A stretch of 64,000 bases of DNA, taken from the NCBI RefSeq assembly GCF_006716885.1, contig NZ_VFPU01000001.1, positions 2,356,001-2,420,000 on the forward strand. The letters are read 5' to 3'. Source of the DNA: Ornithinimicrobium humiphilum. Lineage in GTDB: Bacteria > Actinomycetota > Actinomycetes > Actinomycetales > Dermatophilaceae. The notes beneath the pieces were generated by a model. That model was not told the DNA's origin. It searched no databases and worked only from the letters and a program-made list of their open reading frames with translations. Positions 52,216 through 64,000 of this stretch are shown here, piece after piece (position 1 is the first letter of the stretch; every line of letters begins with the position of its first letter). The translations under genes and the position numbers were made by a program.

Positions 52216-52743
52216 ATGATCACCGGCGATCGAGAGAGCATCGGCGACGAGTTCGGCGTCTACAGCATCGACGACGAGGACCAGCTCTCGTCCGAGGACA
52301 CCCTCGACGGCGACGGGGACCCGCTGGACCGCGGGTACCGCGTCCCGGAGCGGCTCCAGGGCGTGACCTCGCACGGGTTGACCCCGTCCGAGCAGTCCAC
52401 CGGAGAGACGATCGACCAGCGGGTGCGTCAGGAGGATCCCGACCCGTGGTCCGCCCCCGACGACGATGACGCCGAGGACGACGGCTTCACCACCGGCGAG
52501 GACGCCGACGCGGTGCGCGCGCGGCTGCGCGACGAGGAGTACGGCCGGGTCGGGCGGATCGTCGCCCCCGACGAGGGCCTCACCGAGGACCGCGAGGAGC
52601 GCCTGGTCGCCCGCGAGGGCAGGCCCACCAGCTGGGACTCCCCCGAGGAGTCGGCGATGCACTACACCGACGGCGACGAGGACGAACTCACCGAGGTCGA
52701 GTGGGACCCGGCCGACGAGCCGGTCGGCGACGACGACGAGTGA
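52216..52743 (+). CDS. DUF5709 acidic protein
   Basis: 175 residues, extremely acidic, with VYSIDDEDQLSSEDTLDG and LDRGYRVPERLQG matching actinobacterial DUF5709 proteins. Function unknown; it is predicted to be largely disordered. An AGGAGGGGCGAACC ribosome-binding region precedes ATG 52216, and a TAGGAT -10 (52168-52173) lies within a CCTAC/GTAGG inverted repeat. Confidence 0.85.
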   Translation: MITGDRESIGDEFGVYSIDDEDQLSSEDTLDGDGDPLDRGYRVPERLQGVTSHGLTPSEQSTGETIDQRVRQEDPDPWSAPDDDDAEDDGFTTGEDADAVRARLRDEEYGRVGRIVAPDEGLTEDREERLVAREGRPTSWDSPEESAMHYTDGDEDELTEVEWDPADEPVGDDDE

Positions 52744-52752
52744 GCGGGACGG

Positions 52753-53447
52753 TCAGTCGCGCAGGTGCTCGGGCAGCTCGTCCAGCGCCTCGCGGATGAC
52801 CTGGTGGGAGACCGACGAGCCGTAGCCCTTGCGGGCCAGGAAGCCCGCCAGCCGCCGGGTCTGCACCTCCCGGTCCAGGCCCCGCATCGTGCGCAGCCGG
52901 CGGGCGACCAGCGCCCGGGCCTGCTCCTTCTCGCGCTCGGGGTCGACCTCCTCCAGCGCCGCCTCGACCACGTCGTCGGCCACGCCCTTCTGGCGCAGCT
53001 CGTGGCGCAGCGCCGACGCGGCGAGGCCCTTGGTCTCCTGCCGGGAGCGCACGAACATCTCGGCGTAGGACTCGTCGTCGACGAGCCCGACCTCGGTCAT
53101 GCGGTCGAGGACGGCGCGGGCCACCTGCGGCTCGCACCCGCGGTCGCGCAGCTTGTCCTCGAGCTGACGTCGGGTGCGCGGCCCCATGGCCAGCTGCCGC
53201 AGCACGATGCTGCGGGCGACGGCGTGGGGGTCGGGCTCGCCGCCCGCGGACTCCGACGACCCACCGCCCGCGACGCCGGAGCGCCGTGCCGGTCGCGTGC
53301 CCGCGTGGGTGGCGTCCCCGCCCTGGACCTCACCGGCCGGGCCCGGCCCACCGCGACGCGGCAGGCCGGAGGCCCTGGCGGCGGACTCGGCCGCCGCCAG
53401 GGCCTGTCGAGCGGCGGCGAGCCGGGCCTCGTCCGTGCCGCCGGACA

Positions 53448-53448
<1 letters not shown>
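52753..53448 (-). CDS. recX: regulatory protein RecX
   Basis: 231 residues. A low-complexity Ala/Gly/Arg-rich N-terminal extension (about 1-75) precedes the three-helix RecX repeats (ARSIVLRQLAMGPRTRRQLE, VGLVDDESYAEMF, AGFLARKGYGSSV). It modulates RecA filament assembly. The ATG overlaps the recA stop (TGATG). Confidence 0.93.
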
Positions 53449-57298
<3,850 letters not shown>

Positions 57299-57316
57299 GC
57301 GCCCCTCCGACGCGCA

Positions 57317-57343
57317 CGGCCCCGGCGGATCCCGCCGGGGCCG
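57317..57343. terminator. lysC-asd terminator
   Basis: A perfect 12-bp stem CGGCCCCGGCGG with a 3-nt loop, 18 bp after the asd stop. It also serves the converging DUF3046 gene. No T-run. Confidence 0.7.
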
Positions 57344-57361
57344 TCGTCGTCGGAAGGCCCG

Positions 57362-57589
57362 CTAGCCCTTGTCCTTGGCCTTGGGCTCGGGGAGGTGGTG
57401 GTGCTCGGGCGGGACGTCCAGGTCCGCGCACACCGCACGCCATACCGTGCGGGGCGGCAGCCCCTCCTCCAGCGCCTGCGACGGGGTGCGCCCGTCGAGG
57501 ACCCCCAGCGAGTGCGTGTCGGCGACGACGCGGGCGTAGCCCGCACCGAACTCCTGCTCCATCAGGGCCCAGAACTCGCTCAGACGCAC
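57362..57589 (-). CDS. DUF3046 protein
   Basis: 75 residues: MRLSEFWALMEQEFG…VVADTHSLGVLDGRTPSQAL is the signature of DUF3046, a small conserved actinobacterial protein usually found near recA/recX. The role is unknown, presumably cytoplasmic. GTG 57589 lies 9 bp after the AEC permease stop, suggesting co-transcription. Confidence 0.88.
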   Translation of the reverse strand: MRLSEFWALMEQEFGAGYARVVADTHSLGVLDGRTPSQALEEGLPPRTVWRAVCADLDVPPEHHHLPEPKAKDKG

Positions 57590-57598
57590 CCGGGCACC

Positions 57599-58525
57599 CT
57601 ACCCGCCGCCCAGCAGGGCGACGACCACGAGCATCGCGGGCATCGCGAGGAGCGTGGTGACCAGCACGCTGTCCCGGGCGATGTCCTCGCCCCGCCCGTA
57701 GGCGACCGCCAGCACGAAGACGTTCTGCGCGGTCGGCAGGGTCGCCATGACGACCGCGGCGAGCACCTCGGCGTGCCCGAGCCCGAGCACCGGCCCGGCC
57801 ACGAGCGCCGCCACGGCGGGCATCACCGCGAGCTTGAGCGCCACGACCAGGCCCAGCTCGGCGAGGTTGTCCCGACCGCGGGGCACCGGCGAGAGCCGCA
57901 GCGAGATGCCGAAGGCGAGCAGCATGCCCGGGATGGCCAGCCCGCCCACGAGCTCGACCGGGGCCCGGACGAGGGAGGGCAGCTCGATCCCGAGGAGCGC
58001 CACCGCGAGGCCGAGGAGGCTGCCGATCGTCAGCGGGTTGGTCACCGGCGAGCGCAGGACCCGGCGGACCGAGACCCGCCCCGTCTGGCTGGCGTCGAGC
58101 GCGGCCAGCCACGCCGGCTGGAGCAGGAGCAGCTGCAGCAGGATGACCGGCGCCGACCACGACCCGTCCCCCAGGACGTAGATCGCGATCGGCAGCCCGA
58201 GGTTGTTGGAGTTGACGTAGCTGACGCTCATCCCGCCCATGAGCACGTGCGTCAGGGGCCGGCGCAGCAGGAGGCGGGCCACCAGCACGTAGGCGGCGCT
58301 GGCCACGGCCACGCCCGCGAGCGTCGCCACGAGGAAGCCGGAGAAGATCACCCGCACGTCGGCGTCGGCGACCACCAGGAAGAGCAGGGCGGGCGAGCCC
58401 ACCCAGAAGGTCAGCCGGGCGAGCACCTGCTGCTCGGTGCGCCCGAGGGTGCCGGTGTGCGCCAGCAGCCAGCCGACCGCGACGACCGCCGCGATCAGCC
58501 AGAATCCCTGGAGCACGGCGACCAC
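57599..58525 (-). CDS. AEC-family permease
   Basis: 308 residues and about ten hydrophobic segments. The auxin-efflux-carrier pattern includes LTFWVGSPALLFLVVADAD, GGMSVSYVNSNNLGLPIAIYVLGD and the Gly/Pro-rich LPTAQNVFVLAVAYG segment. Bacterial members move dicarboxylates such as malonate or malate, but the substrate here cannot be told. GTG 58525. Confidence 0.85.
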   Translation of the reverse strand: MVAVLQGFWLIAAVVAVGWLLAHTGTLGRTEQQVLARLTFWVGSPALLFLVVADADVRVIFSGFLVATLAGVAVASAAYVLVARLLLRRPLTHVLMGGMSVSYVNSNNLGLPIAIYVLGDGSWSAPVILLQLLLLQPAWLAALDASQTGRVSVRRVLRSPVTNPLTIGSLLGLAVALLGIELPSLVRAPVELVGGLAIPGMLLAFGISLRLSPVPRGRDNLAELGLVVALKLAVMPAVAALVAGPVLGLGHAEVLAAVVMATLPTAQNVFVLAVAYGRGEDIARDSVLVTTLLAMPAMLVVVALLGGG

Positions 58526-58592
58526 GGCACCGATTATCCGTCGGGCGCCCGCACGCGTTGGGGTGCGGGGCCGCGCGCGTTAACCTGCCGCA

Positions 58593-60443
58593 ATGAGCGC
58601 TGCGCAGGATCGCCCCGCCCGCAACCTCGACGCCGAGGAGGACTACCTCACCGGCGACGGCGGCGTCACCCCCGACCTCCTGGACCGCCGACCGGTCAAG
58701 GAGCGCACGGTCGCCACGCTCTACGAGGGCCGCCCCGGGCTCAACCCGACCCAGGCGATCCGCGCCTTCCTCGACGCGGTGAAGCTGCAGGAGCGGCACG
58801 GCCACATGCGGGTCGTCGACGACCTCATCGGCCTGCAGCGCCGCGTCGGCGACACCATCGAGCACTACAAGGACAAGCTGCTCAACGCCGAGGCCCGCAG
58901 CGGGGCGACCGAGTCGGCCAAGTTCGGCATCGGCTCCTTCAACGGTCAGCGCGCGGTCGTCTACGTCGTGGACTGGGCCTTCTTCGCCGGCTCGCTCGGC
59001 GAGGTCGCGGGCGAGAAGTTCGTGCAGGCCGCCGAGCTGGCCGAGAAGGAGAAGCTGCCCCTGGTGAGCATGGGCGCCTCCTCCGGGGTCCGGCAGCACG
59101 AGAACGTCCTCGGGCTGGTCCAGATGCAGCGCATGGCTGCGGCGGCCAACAAGTTCCAGCACACCACCAACCGCCCCTACGTCTCCGTGCTCGCCGGCCA
59201 GGTCTGGGGCGGCATGTCGGCGAGCGCGGTCCCGGCCGCCGACCTCGTCGTCGCGCTCGAGGGCACCGACTACGGCTTCGCCGGGCGCCGCGTCATCGAG
59301 ACCTTCGAGGGCAAGCAGGTGCCCCAGGGTATGCAGTCGGCCGAGGCCAACTACCTCGACCGCAACGTCGACGTGCTGGTCAAGGACGTCGACGAGCTGA
59401 TCGAGTTCCTCACCCGGATCTTCGCCGCCGGCCGCTCGACCACCAAGATCCGCCCCGGCCGCGCGGCCCGCGTCTCCCGCCCCGCCGACGTCGCCGCCGA
59501 GGGCCGCGCGATGACCGCCGGCGCGGAGGGCTTCTCCCCCGCCCTGTGGGACCGCCAGGTGCCCGAGCTGACGGTGCAGCTCCCCCGTGACCGCCGCGAC
59601 CGCCCCGGCATGGGGCTGCGGGAGGCGCTCATGGCCCGCTACAACGAGATCGCCGCCGGAGCGGGCCGCGTGGACACCGAGTTCCTCCTGAGGACGGTCT
59701 TCGACGCCGCCGTGCCCTTCTACAACCACGTGCAGTTCCAGGAGCAGAAGACCTACCCCAACATCATCGCGGGCCTCGGGGTGCTGGGCGAGCAGACCTT
59801 CATGGTCATCGGCGACCAGCCGTCCTACACGGTCACGAGCGGCTACGTCGGCAAGCGCCCGGCCAACCCCGGCCCGGAAGACTTCGAGTACGGCGTGCGG
59901 ATGATGCAGGCGGCCGCCCGCTGGGGCCTGCCGATCGTCTTCTTCACCGACACCCTGGGGGCGCTGCCCACGATGGCGGCCGAGCGCCGCGGGCAGTCGC
60001 GCGCCATCGCCCAGAGCATCAAGACCTCCGCCTCCCACCCCTACCCCACCGTCTCGGTGATCGCGGGGGCGATGGGCAGCGGCGGCGGCCTGGCCACCAC
60101 GCCCTTCGGCCGTCACACGGTCATGCTCGACAGCGCCCTGGGCTTCGTCTCCGAGCCGCGGTCGACCGCGACGATCCTCTACAACGAGGCCAACCCCTCG
60201 GTCGACCAGGTCGGGATGACCCTGGAGACCATGCGCGCCTCGGCCGAGGACCTGCGCTCGCAGGGCCTGGTCGACACGATCGTGCGCGATCATCCCGACC
60301 CCTACGAGACGGCGCAGGAGCTGCGCGAGGCGATCATCGACGGCTACAACCGCCAGTACGGCCTGACCCCGCGCCGGCTGCGGCAGAAGTCCGACGAGCG
60401 GCTGCGTCCCCGCACCCTGGGCAAGCTCGCCGACCAGGACTGA
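58593..60443 (+). CDS. fused acetyl-CoA carboxyltransferase (AccD-AccA)
   Basis: 616 residues. The N-terminal half (about 50-275) is an AccD-type crotonase fold (GIGSFNGQRAVVYVVDW, SMGASSGVRQHENVLGLVQM) without the zinc ribbon of E. coli AccD. The C-terminal half (about 340-600) is AccA-like (YPNIIAGLGVLGEQ, FFTDTLGALPTMAAERRGQ, GAMGSGGGLA). It should transfer CO2 from carboxybiotin to an acyl-CoA, partnering a biotin carboxylase subunit encoded elsewhere. TTAACCT lies 7 bp before the ATG, suggesting a leaderless start. Confidence 0.88.
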   Translation: MSAAQDRPARNLDAEEDYLTGDGGVTPDLLDRRPVKERTVATLYEGRPGLNPTQAIRAFLDAVKLQERHGHMRVVDDLIGLQRRVGDTIEHYKDKLLNAEARSGATESAKFGIGSFNGQRAVVYVVDWAFFAGSLGEVAGEKFVQAAELAEKEKLPLVSMGASSGVRQHENVLGLVQMQRMAAAANKFQHTTNRPYVSVLAGQVWGGMSASAVPAADLVVALEGTDYGFAGRRVIETFEGKQVPQGMQSAEANYLDRNVDVLVKDVDELIEFLTRIFAAGRSTTKIRPGRAARVSRPADVAAEGRAMTAGAEGFSPALWDRQVPELTVQLPRDRRDRPGMGLREALMARYNEIAAGAGRVDTEFLLRTVFDAAVPFYNHVQFQEQKTYPNIIAGLGVLGEQTFMVIGDQPSYTVTSGYVGKRPANPGPEDFEYGVRMMQAAARWGLPIVFFTDTLGALPTMAAERRGQSRAIAQSIKTSASHPYPTVSVIAGAMGSGGGLATTPFGRHTVMLDSALGFVSEPRSTATILYNEANPSVDQVGMTLETMRASAEDLRSQGLVDTIVRDHPDPYETAQELREAIIDGYNRQYGLTPRRLRQKSDERLRPRTLGKLADQD

Positions 60444-60475
60444 CCCGGCGTCGGCGACCCGCCTCGGCGGGCCGG

Positions 60476-62416
60476 TCAGCTCGTCCAGGCGCGCCAGAGC
60501 GCGGCGTACTCCCCGTCCGCGGCCATGAGCTCGTCGTGGCTGCCGAGCTCGACGACCCGACCGTCCTGGACGACCGCGATGCGGTCGGCGTCGTGCGCGG
60601 TGTGCAGCCGGTGCGCGATCGCCACGACGGTCCGGTTGGTCAGCAGGGCGTTCATCGAGCCCTCGAGGTGCCGGGCCGTGCGCGGGTCGATGAGCGAGGT
60701 CGCCTCGTCGAGGACCAGCGTGTGCGGGTCGGCGAGGATCAGCCGTGCCAGGGCGACCTGCTGGGCCTGCGCCGGGGTGAGCGTCTGGTTGCCCGACCCC
60801 AGGACGGTGTCCAGCCCCTCGGGCAGCGCCGCCACCCAGGTGTCGGCGTCCACGGTGGAGAGCGCACGCCAGACCTCGGCGTCGTCGGCGCCCTCGCGCG
60901 CCAGCACGACGTTGTCCCGGACCGTGCCCCGGAAGACGTGGTGCTCCTGGGTGACCAGCGCGACCTCCCGCCGCAGGGCCTCGAGCGGCAGCTCGACGAG
61001 CTCGACGCCGCCGACGGTGACCGAGCCCTCACGCGGGCCGTGGATGCCCGACAGCAGCCGGCCCAGGGTGGACTTGCCCGACCCCGACGGCCCGACGATC
61101 GCCAGCCGCTCCCCGTGACGCAGGCTGAGGTCGATGCCGTGCAGCACGTCCTGGCCGTCGCGGTAGGCGTAGCGCAGGCCACGTCCGGCCAGGTCGCTGC
61201 CCTCCGGCGACGCCGTGCCGGGCGTGCGGTCGGGCGGCACCTCGGCGATCCCGAGCAGGCGGGTGGTCGAGGCGATGCCGACCTGCAGCCGGTCGACGGT
61301 GCCCACGAGGCGGTCGAAGGGACCGTAGAAGGTCTCGATGTAGAGCATCGCGGTGGTGAGCTGGCCCAGCGTGACCGCCCCGCGCGAGTAGAGCAGGGCA
61401 CCGACCACCAGGGTGATGACCCGCGGCAGCGAGAACGCCATGTCCATGATCGCGAAGAGCAGGTTGCGCAGGACCAGGCCGTAGCGCTCCGCCTGCGAGC
61501 TCACGTCGATGTCGTCGACGGCCGCCCGACGGCGCTCGGGCTGCATCCCGAAGGTCTCGACGGTCCGCGCACCCTCGACGGTCTCGGTGAGGGAGGTGTT
61601 GATCTGCGAGTAGGTGGCGCCCTCGAGCAGGTAGGCCGCGGGCGCCCGCTGCAGGTAGCGACGCACCTGCCACAGCGACAGCGAGGCGGTGACGAGCGTG
61701 GGGACGGCCAGCGCCCACGAGTTGAGGATCATCGCCCCCACCGTGAGCAGCACGGTGACGGCGCCGATGATGAACTCGGGCAGCGCCCAGCGGACGGCAC
61801 CGCTCATCGAGCCGACGTCGCGGGTGACGCGGGTGACGAGGTCGCCGGTGCTGGCCGACTCGACCCGCCCCAGGGGCAGGCGCAGCACGGCCCGGATCAC
61901 GTGCTCGCGGGCCTCGGCGAGCACGGCCTGCCCGAGCACGGCGGCGAGCCACTTGGCGAGGAAGGTCAGCACGGCCTGCGCGACGAGGACGCCCACGACG
62001 AGCAGCCCGAAGCGGGTGAGCAGGCCGTCGGCGGGCCTGCCGCCGGCCTCGACCACCGCGTCGACGAGGCGGCCCAGCAGCATCGGCACCGCCAGCCCGG
62101 CGCCCGCGGCGAACGCGTTGGCCAGGGTGACGACCACGACGAGCCCGCCCCGGCTGCGCAGCAGCCCCCGCAGGTAGGTCATGACGGTGCCGCTGGAGGC
62201 GACGGGCAGGCCGCGCTCGGGGTCCTGGCTCTTCTGCAGGTGCTCCTCGGCGCGCTGCCGACGCAACCGGTGGCGCTCCCACAGGAGGCGGAAGCGCTCG
62301 CGCGTCGGCGTGCCCGGGGCCGGGGGCCGCAGCTCCTCCGGCACGGCCGACGGGCGGTGCCCGGGCTCGCGCCAGGTGCGCGCGGAGTCCTCGGCGAGCC
62401 TGGTGTCGAGGGTCAC
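60476..62416 (-). CDS. ABC exporter subunit with intact Walker motifs but degenerate signature
   Basis: 646 residues. A long N-terminal cytoplasmic extension (about 1-80), six-helix exporter domain (about 85-375) and ATPase domain with Walker A GPSGSGKST, Walker B TLVLDEATS and H-loop IAHRL. The ABC signature LSGGQ is replaced by LTPAQ, so one composite ATP site is crippled. GTG 62416 overlaps the partner gene stop (GTGA). It is half of a heterodimeric exporter of unknown substrate (drug, lipid or peptide). Confidence 0.9.
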   Translation of the reverse strand: MTLDTRLAEDSARTWREPGHRPSAVPEELRPPAPGTPTRERFRLLWERHRLRRQRAEEHLQKSQDPERGLPVASSGTVMTYLRGLLRSRGGLVVVVTLANAFAAGAGLAVPMLLGRLVDAVVEAGGRPADGLLTRFGLLVVGVLVAQAVLTFLAKWLAAVLGQAVLAEAREHVIRAVLRLPLGRVESASTGDLVTRVTRDVGSMSGAVRWALPEFIIGAVTVLLTVGAMILNSWALAVPTLVTASLSLWQVRRYLQRAPAAYLLEGATYSQINTSLTETVEGARTVETFGMQPERRRAAVDDIDVSSQAERYGLVLRNLLFAIMDMAFSLPRVITLVVGALLYSRGAVTLGQLTTAMLYIETFYGPFDRLVGTVDRLQVGIASTTRLLGIAEVPPDRTPGTASPEGSDLAGRGLRYAYRDGQDVLHGIDLSLRHGERLAIVGPSGSGKSTLGRLLSGIHGPREGSVTVGGVELVELPLEALRREVALVTQEHHVFRGTVRDNVVLAREGADDAEVWRALSTVDADTWVAALPEGLDTVLGSGNQTLTPAQAQQVALARLILADPHTLVLDEATSLIDPRTARHLEGSMNALLTNRTVVAIAHRLHTAHDADRIAVVQDGRVVELGSHDELMAADGEYAALWRAWTS

Positions 62417-64000
62417 GGCGAGGTCACCTCCTCGGGCAGGTGGGTGGGCAGCTCGTGCTGCGCGGGGTCGGTCGGGGTCGGCTGGTCCGGAACCTCGCCG
62501 GACGGGGCGGGGTCGAGGGCCTCGGCGCGCTCGCCCCGCAGGACGGTGCGCCGGTAGGCCTCGCAGGTGCTGACGAGCTCGTCGTGGGTGCCGGTGGCCA
62601 CGACGACGCCGTGCTCGAGGAGGGCGACCTCGTCGGCGTGGTGCAGGAGCAGCGGCGAGGCGGTCATGACCACGGTGGTCCGGCCCCGGCGGTGCTCGGG
62701 CAGCCGAGCGGCGATCCGGGCCTCGGTGTGGGCGTCGACCGCGGAGGTGGGCTCGACCAGCACGAGCACGGGCGGGTCGGCAGCCAGCGCCCGGGCGAGC
62801 ACCAGCCGCTGGCGCTGCCCGCCGGACAGCCCGCGGCCGCGCTCGTCGAGCACGCCCTGCCAGCCACCGGGGAGGATGTCGTAGACGTCCTCGGCAGCCG
62901 CGGCGTGCAGCGCCGCCTCGGCCTGCTCGCGGGTGAGCGTGCCGTGCGGGTCGACGGAGTCCTGGAGGGTGCCGGCGAAGACGTGGGCGCGGGTGTCGCT
63001 GACCAGCACCGTCTCGCGCACCTGGTCGAGCGGCAGGGCGGACAGGTCGACGTCACCGATCCGCACGCCCCACGGCCGCCTGGCCCGCTCGGTGTCCCGC
63101 TCGGCGAGCGCGGCGCGGGCGGCCTCCCGCTCGCGCCGGGCCCGGCGTGCGGCGCCCCCCGAGGCCTCGTCGTCGTCATCGCCCGAGAGCGCGTCGTCAG
63201 CGGGCAGGTAGCGGCCCAGCCGGTCGGCCAGCGCGGCGCTGTCGTCCGGGAGCGCGCTGACGACCATGGTCAGCCGGCCGGGCCGCACCCGCAGGCCGGA
63301 GGCCTCGTCGACCAGCTCGGCCGTCACGTCGACCGCGACCCGCTCGCGCTCCGGCCAGGGGTCGGGGGTGCCCAGCACGCCGATGGTCTTGCGGGCCGAG
63401 ACGAAGGACCGGGTGATCTGCTGCGCCGCCTCGAAGACGACGCGGATCGGCTGCACGAGGAAGAGCGCGTAGCCCAGGAAGGTCACCAGCTGGCCGATGG
63501 CCAGCTCGCCGCGGCCCACCGCGCGCACGCCCAGCACGAGGAGCGCGACGACGAAGAGGCCGGAGAGCAGGACGCCGACCGCCTCGACCAGCGCGGCCCA
63601 GGCGCCGGCCTGGACGCCGGCGGCGCGGACCCGCTGGGACTGCCGTGCGTAGTTGGTGCCGAAGATCCGCTCGCCGCCGATGCCGCGCAGGATGCGCAGG
63701 CCGGCCACGATGTCGGTGGCCATCGACGTCAGCTCCGAGTCGCGCGAGCGCTCGCGCGTCTGCGCCGCGGACAGCGGCCGCAGCAGCACGCTGGAGACGA
63801 CCACCAGGAGCGGGGCGACCAGCAGCACGACGAGACCGAGCGGCACCGAGATCTGCAGCACGATGACCGCGACGAGGAGGTAGGCGACGACGTTGCCGAC
63901 GAGCCGGGAGAGGATCTCGACGAAGTGGCCGAACTGCTCGCCGTCGCTGCCGCTGACCGAGAGGACCTCGCCGGTGGGGGCGCGACGGGTGAGCACGTGG
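62413..64000 (-). CDS. ABC exporter subunit lacking Walker A/B, 5' end beyond window
   Basis: Partial: the frame continues past the right edge. The visible 528 residues include the later membrane helices and an ATPase domain in which the P-loop reads VSALPDDSAALAD and Walker B reads VLVLVEPTS (catalytic acidic pair altered), while the signature LSGGQRQRL is perfect. A charged insert (GDDDDEASGG followed by an Arg/Ala/Glu stretch) separates the lost P-loop from the Q-loop region. Together with the 60476 protein it forms an exporter with one consensus and one dead ATP site. Confidence 0.88.
   Translation of the reverse strand, partial: HVLTRRAPTGEVLSVSGSDGEQFGHFVEILSRLVGNVVAYLLVAVIVLQISVPLGLVVLLVAPLLVVVSSVLLRPLSAAQTRERSRDSELTSMATDIVAGLRILRGIGGERIFGTNYARQSQRVRAAGVQAGAWAALVEAVGVLLSGLFVVALLVLGVRAVGRGELAIGQLVTFLGYALFLVQPIRVVFEAAQQITRSFVSARKTIGVLGTPDPWPERERVAVDVTAELVDEASGLRVRPGRLTMVVSALPDDSAALADRLGRYLPADDALSGDDDDEASGGAARRARREREAARAALAERDTERARRPWGVRIGDVDLSALPLDQVRETVLVSDTRAHVFAGTLQDSVDPHGTLTREQAEAALHAAAAEDVYDILPGGWQGVLDERGRGLSGGQRQRLVLARALAADPPVLVLVEPTSAVDAHTEARIAARLPEHRRGRTTVVMTASPLLLHHADEVALLEHGVVVATGTHDELVSTCEAYRRTVLRGERAEALDPAPSGEVPDQPTPTDPAQHELPTHLPEEVTSP

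Overview
High-GC actinobacterial chromosome, most like Micrococcales of the Intrasporangiaceae/Ornithinimicrobiaceae type. The signs are GC-rich third codon positions, many GTG starts, GTGA/ATGA start-stop overlaps, leaderless-looking promoters, Lsr2, DUF3046, DUF5709, a MerR/DnaN-like fusion, mycothiol-era ArsC enzymes, a RecA-NDp (PafBC-type) promoter and an actinobacterial tmRNA tag. This is inference from gene content; no rRNA is present to confirm it.

Layout. (1) 1-5367: an arsenic resistance cluster. Two ArsR repressors flank a leftward operon acr3-arsC-arsC'-arsO-arsC, and five palindromes of the form ATnGA-N6-TCnAT sit at its promoters. A truncated flavoprotein gene follows. (2) 5431-7218: a secreted choice-of-anchor-I/phytase-esterase-like protein behind a PHO-box-like direct repeat, then a C-terminal remnant of an OmpR-type response regulator. 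(3) About 7735-25555: an integrative element inserted at the 3' end of ssrA (tmRNA). Its ends are a 36-bp near-identical direct repeat (7699-7734 and 25536-25571), and a tyrosine integrase lies beside ssrA. It carries a leftward catabolic operon of about 13 genes: a DUF2419 (queuosine-salvage glycohydrolase family) homologue, a ribose-type ABC importer, a phosphotriesterase-like hydrolase, a GntR repressor, M20 and MBL hydrolases, a 2-hydroxyacid dehydrogenase, OtnI, a racemase-OtnK fusion, OtnC, a ModA-like protein without signal peptide, and a uronate-dehydrogenase-like enzyme. It also carries lsr2, an IS3-family element with a frameshifted transposase, and remnants of acyl-CoA catabolism genes. 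(4) 25557-36563: core genes ssrA, smpB, an SDR, an M23 peptidase with ftsX-ftsE, ALDH, prfB, DinB/DUF664, a nitronate monooxygenase-type enzyme behind twin palindromes, and a second LMW-phosphatase/ArsC-like gene behind a PHO-box-like repeat. (5) 36643-42019: a HAD phosphatase and a compact tad (Flp pilus) operon. (6) 42212-49161: a large FHA/FtsK three-ATPase-module protein, small membrane and GNAT proteins, and the MerR/sliding-clamp fusion with a Cys-rich partner. (7) 49226-64000: an MFS transporter, miaB, DUF5709, recA-recX with dual DNA-damage promoters, lysC-asd, DUF3046, an AEC permease, a fused carboxyltransferase, and a heterodimeric ABC exporter cut by the right edge.

How it works together. 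The island operon reads as import, hydrolysis or deglycosylation, oxidation, then the known tail 2-oxo-tetronate -> 3-oxo-tetronate -> 3-oxo-tetronate 4-phosphate -> dihydroxyacetone phosphate (OtnI/OtnK/OtnC). The real substrate is unknown. The placement of a DUF2419 protein at the head of such an operon is the most promising undescribed feature here.
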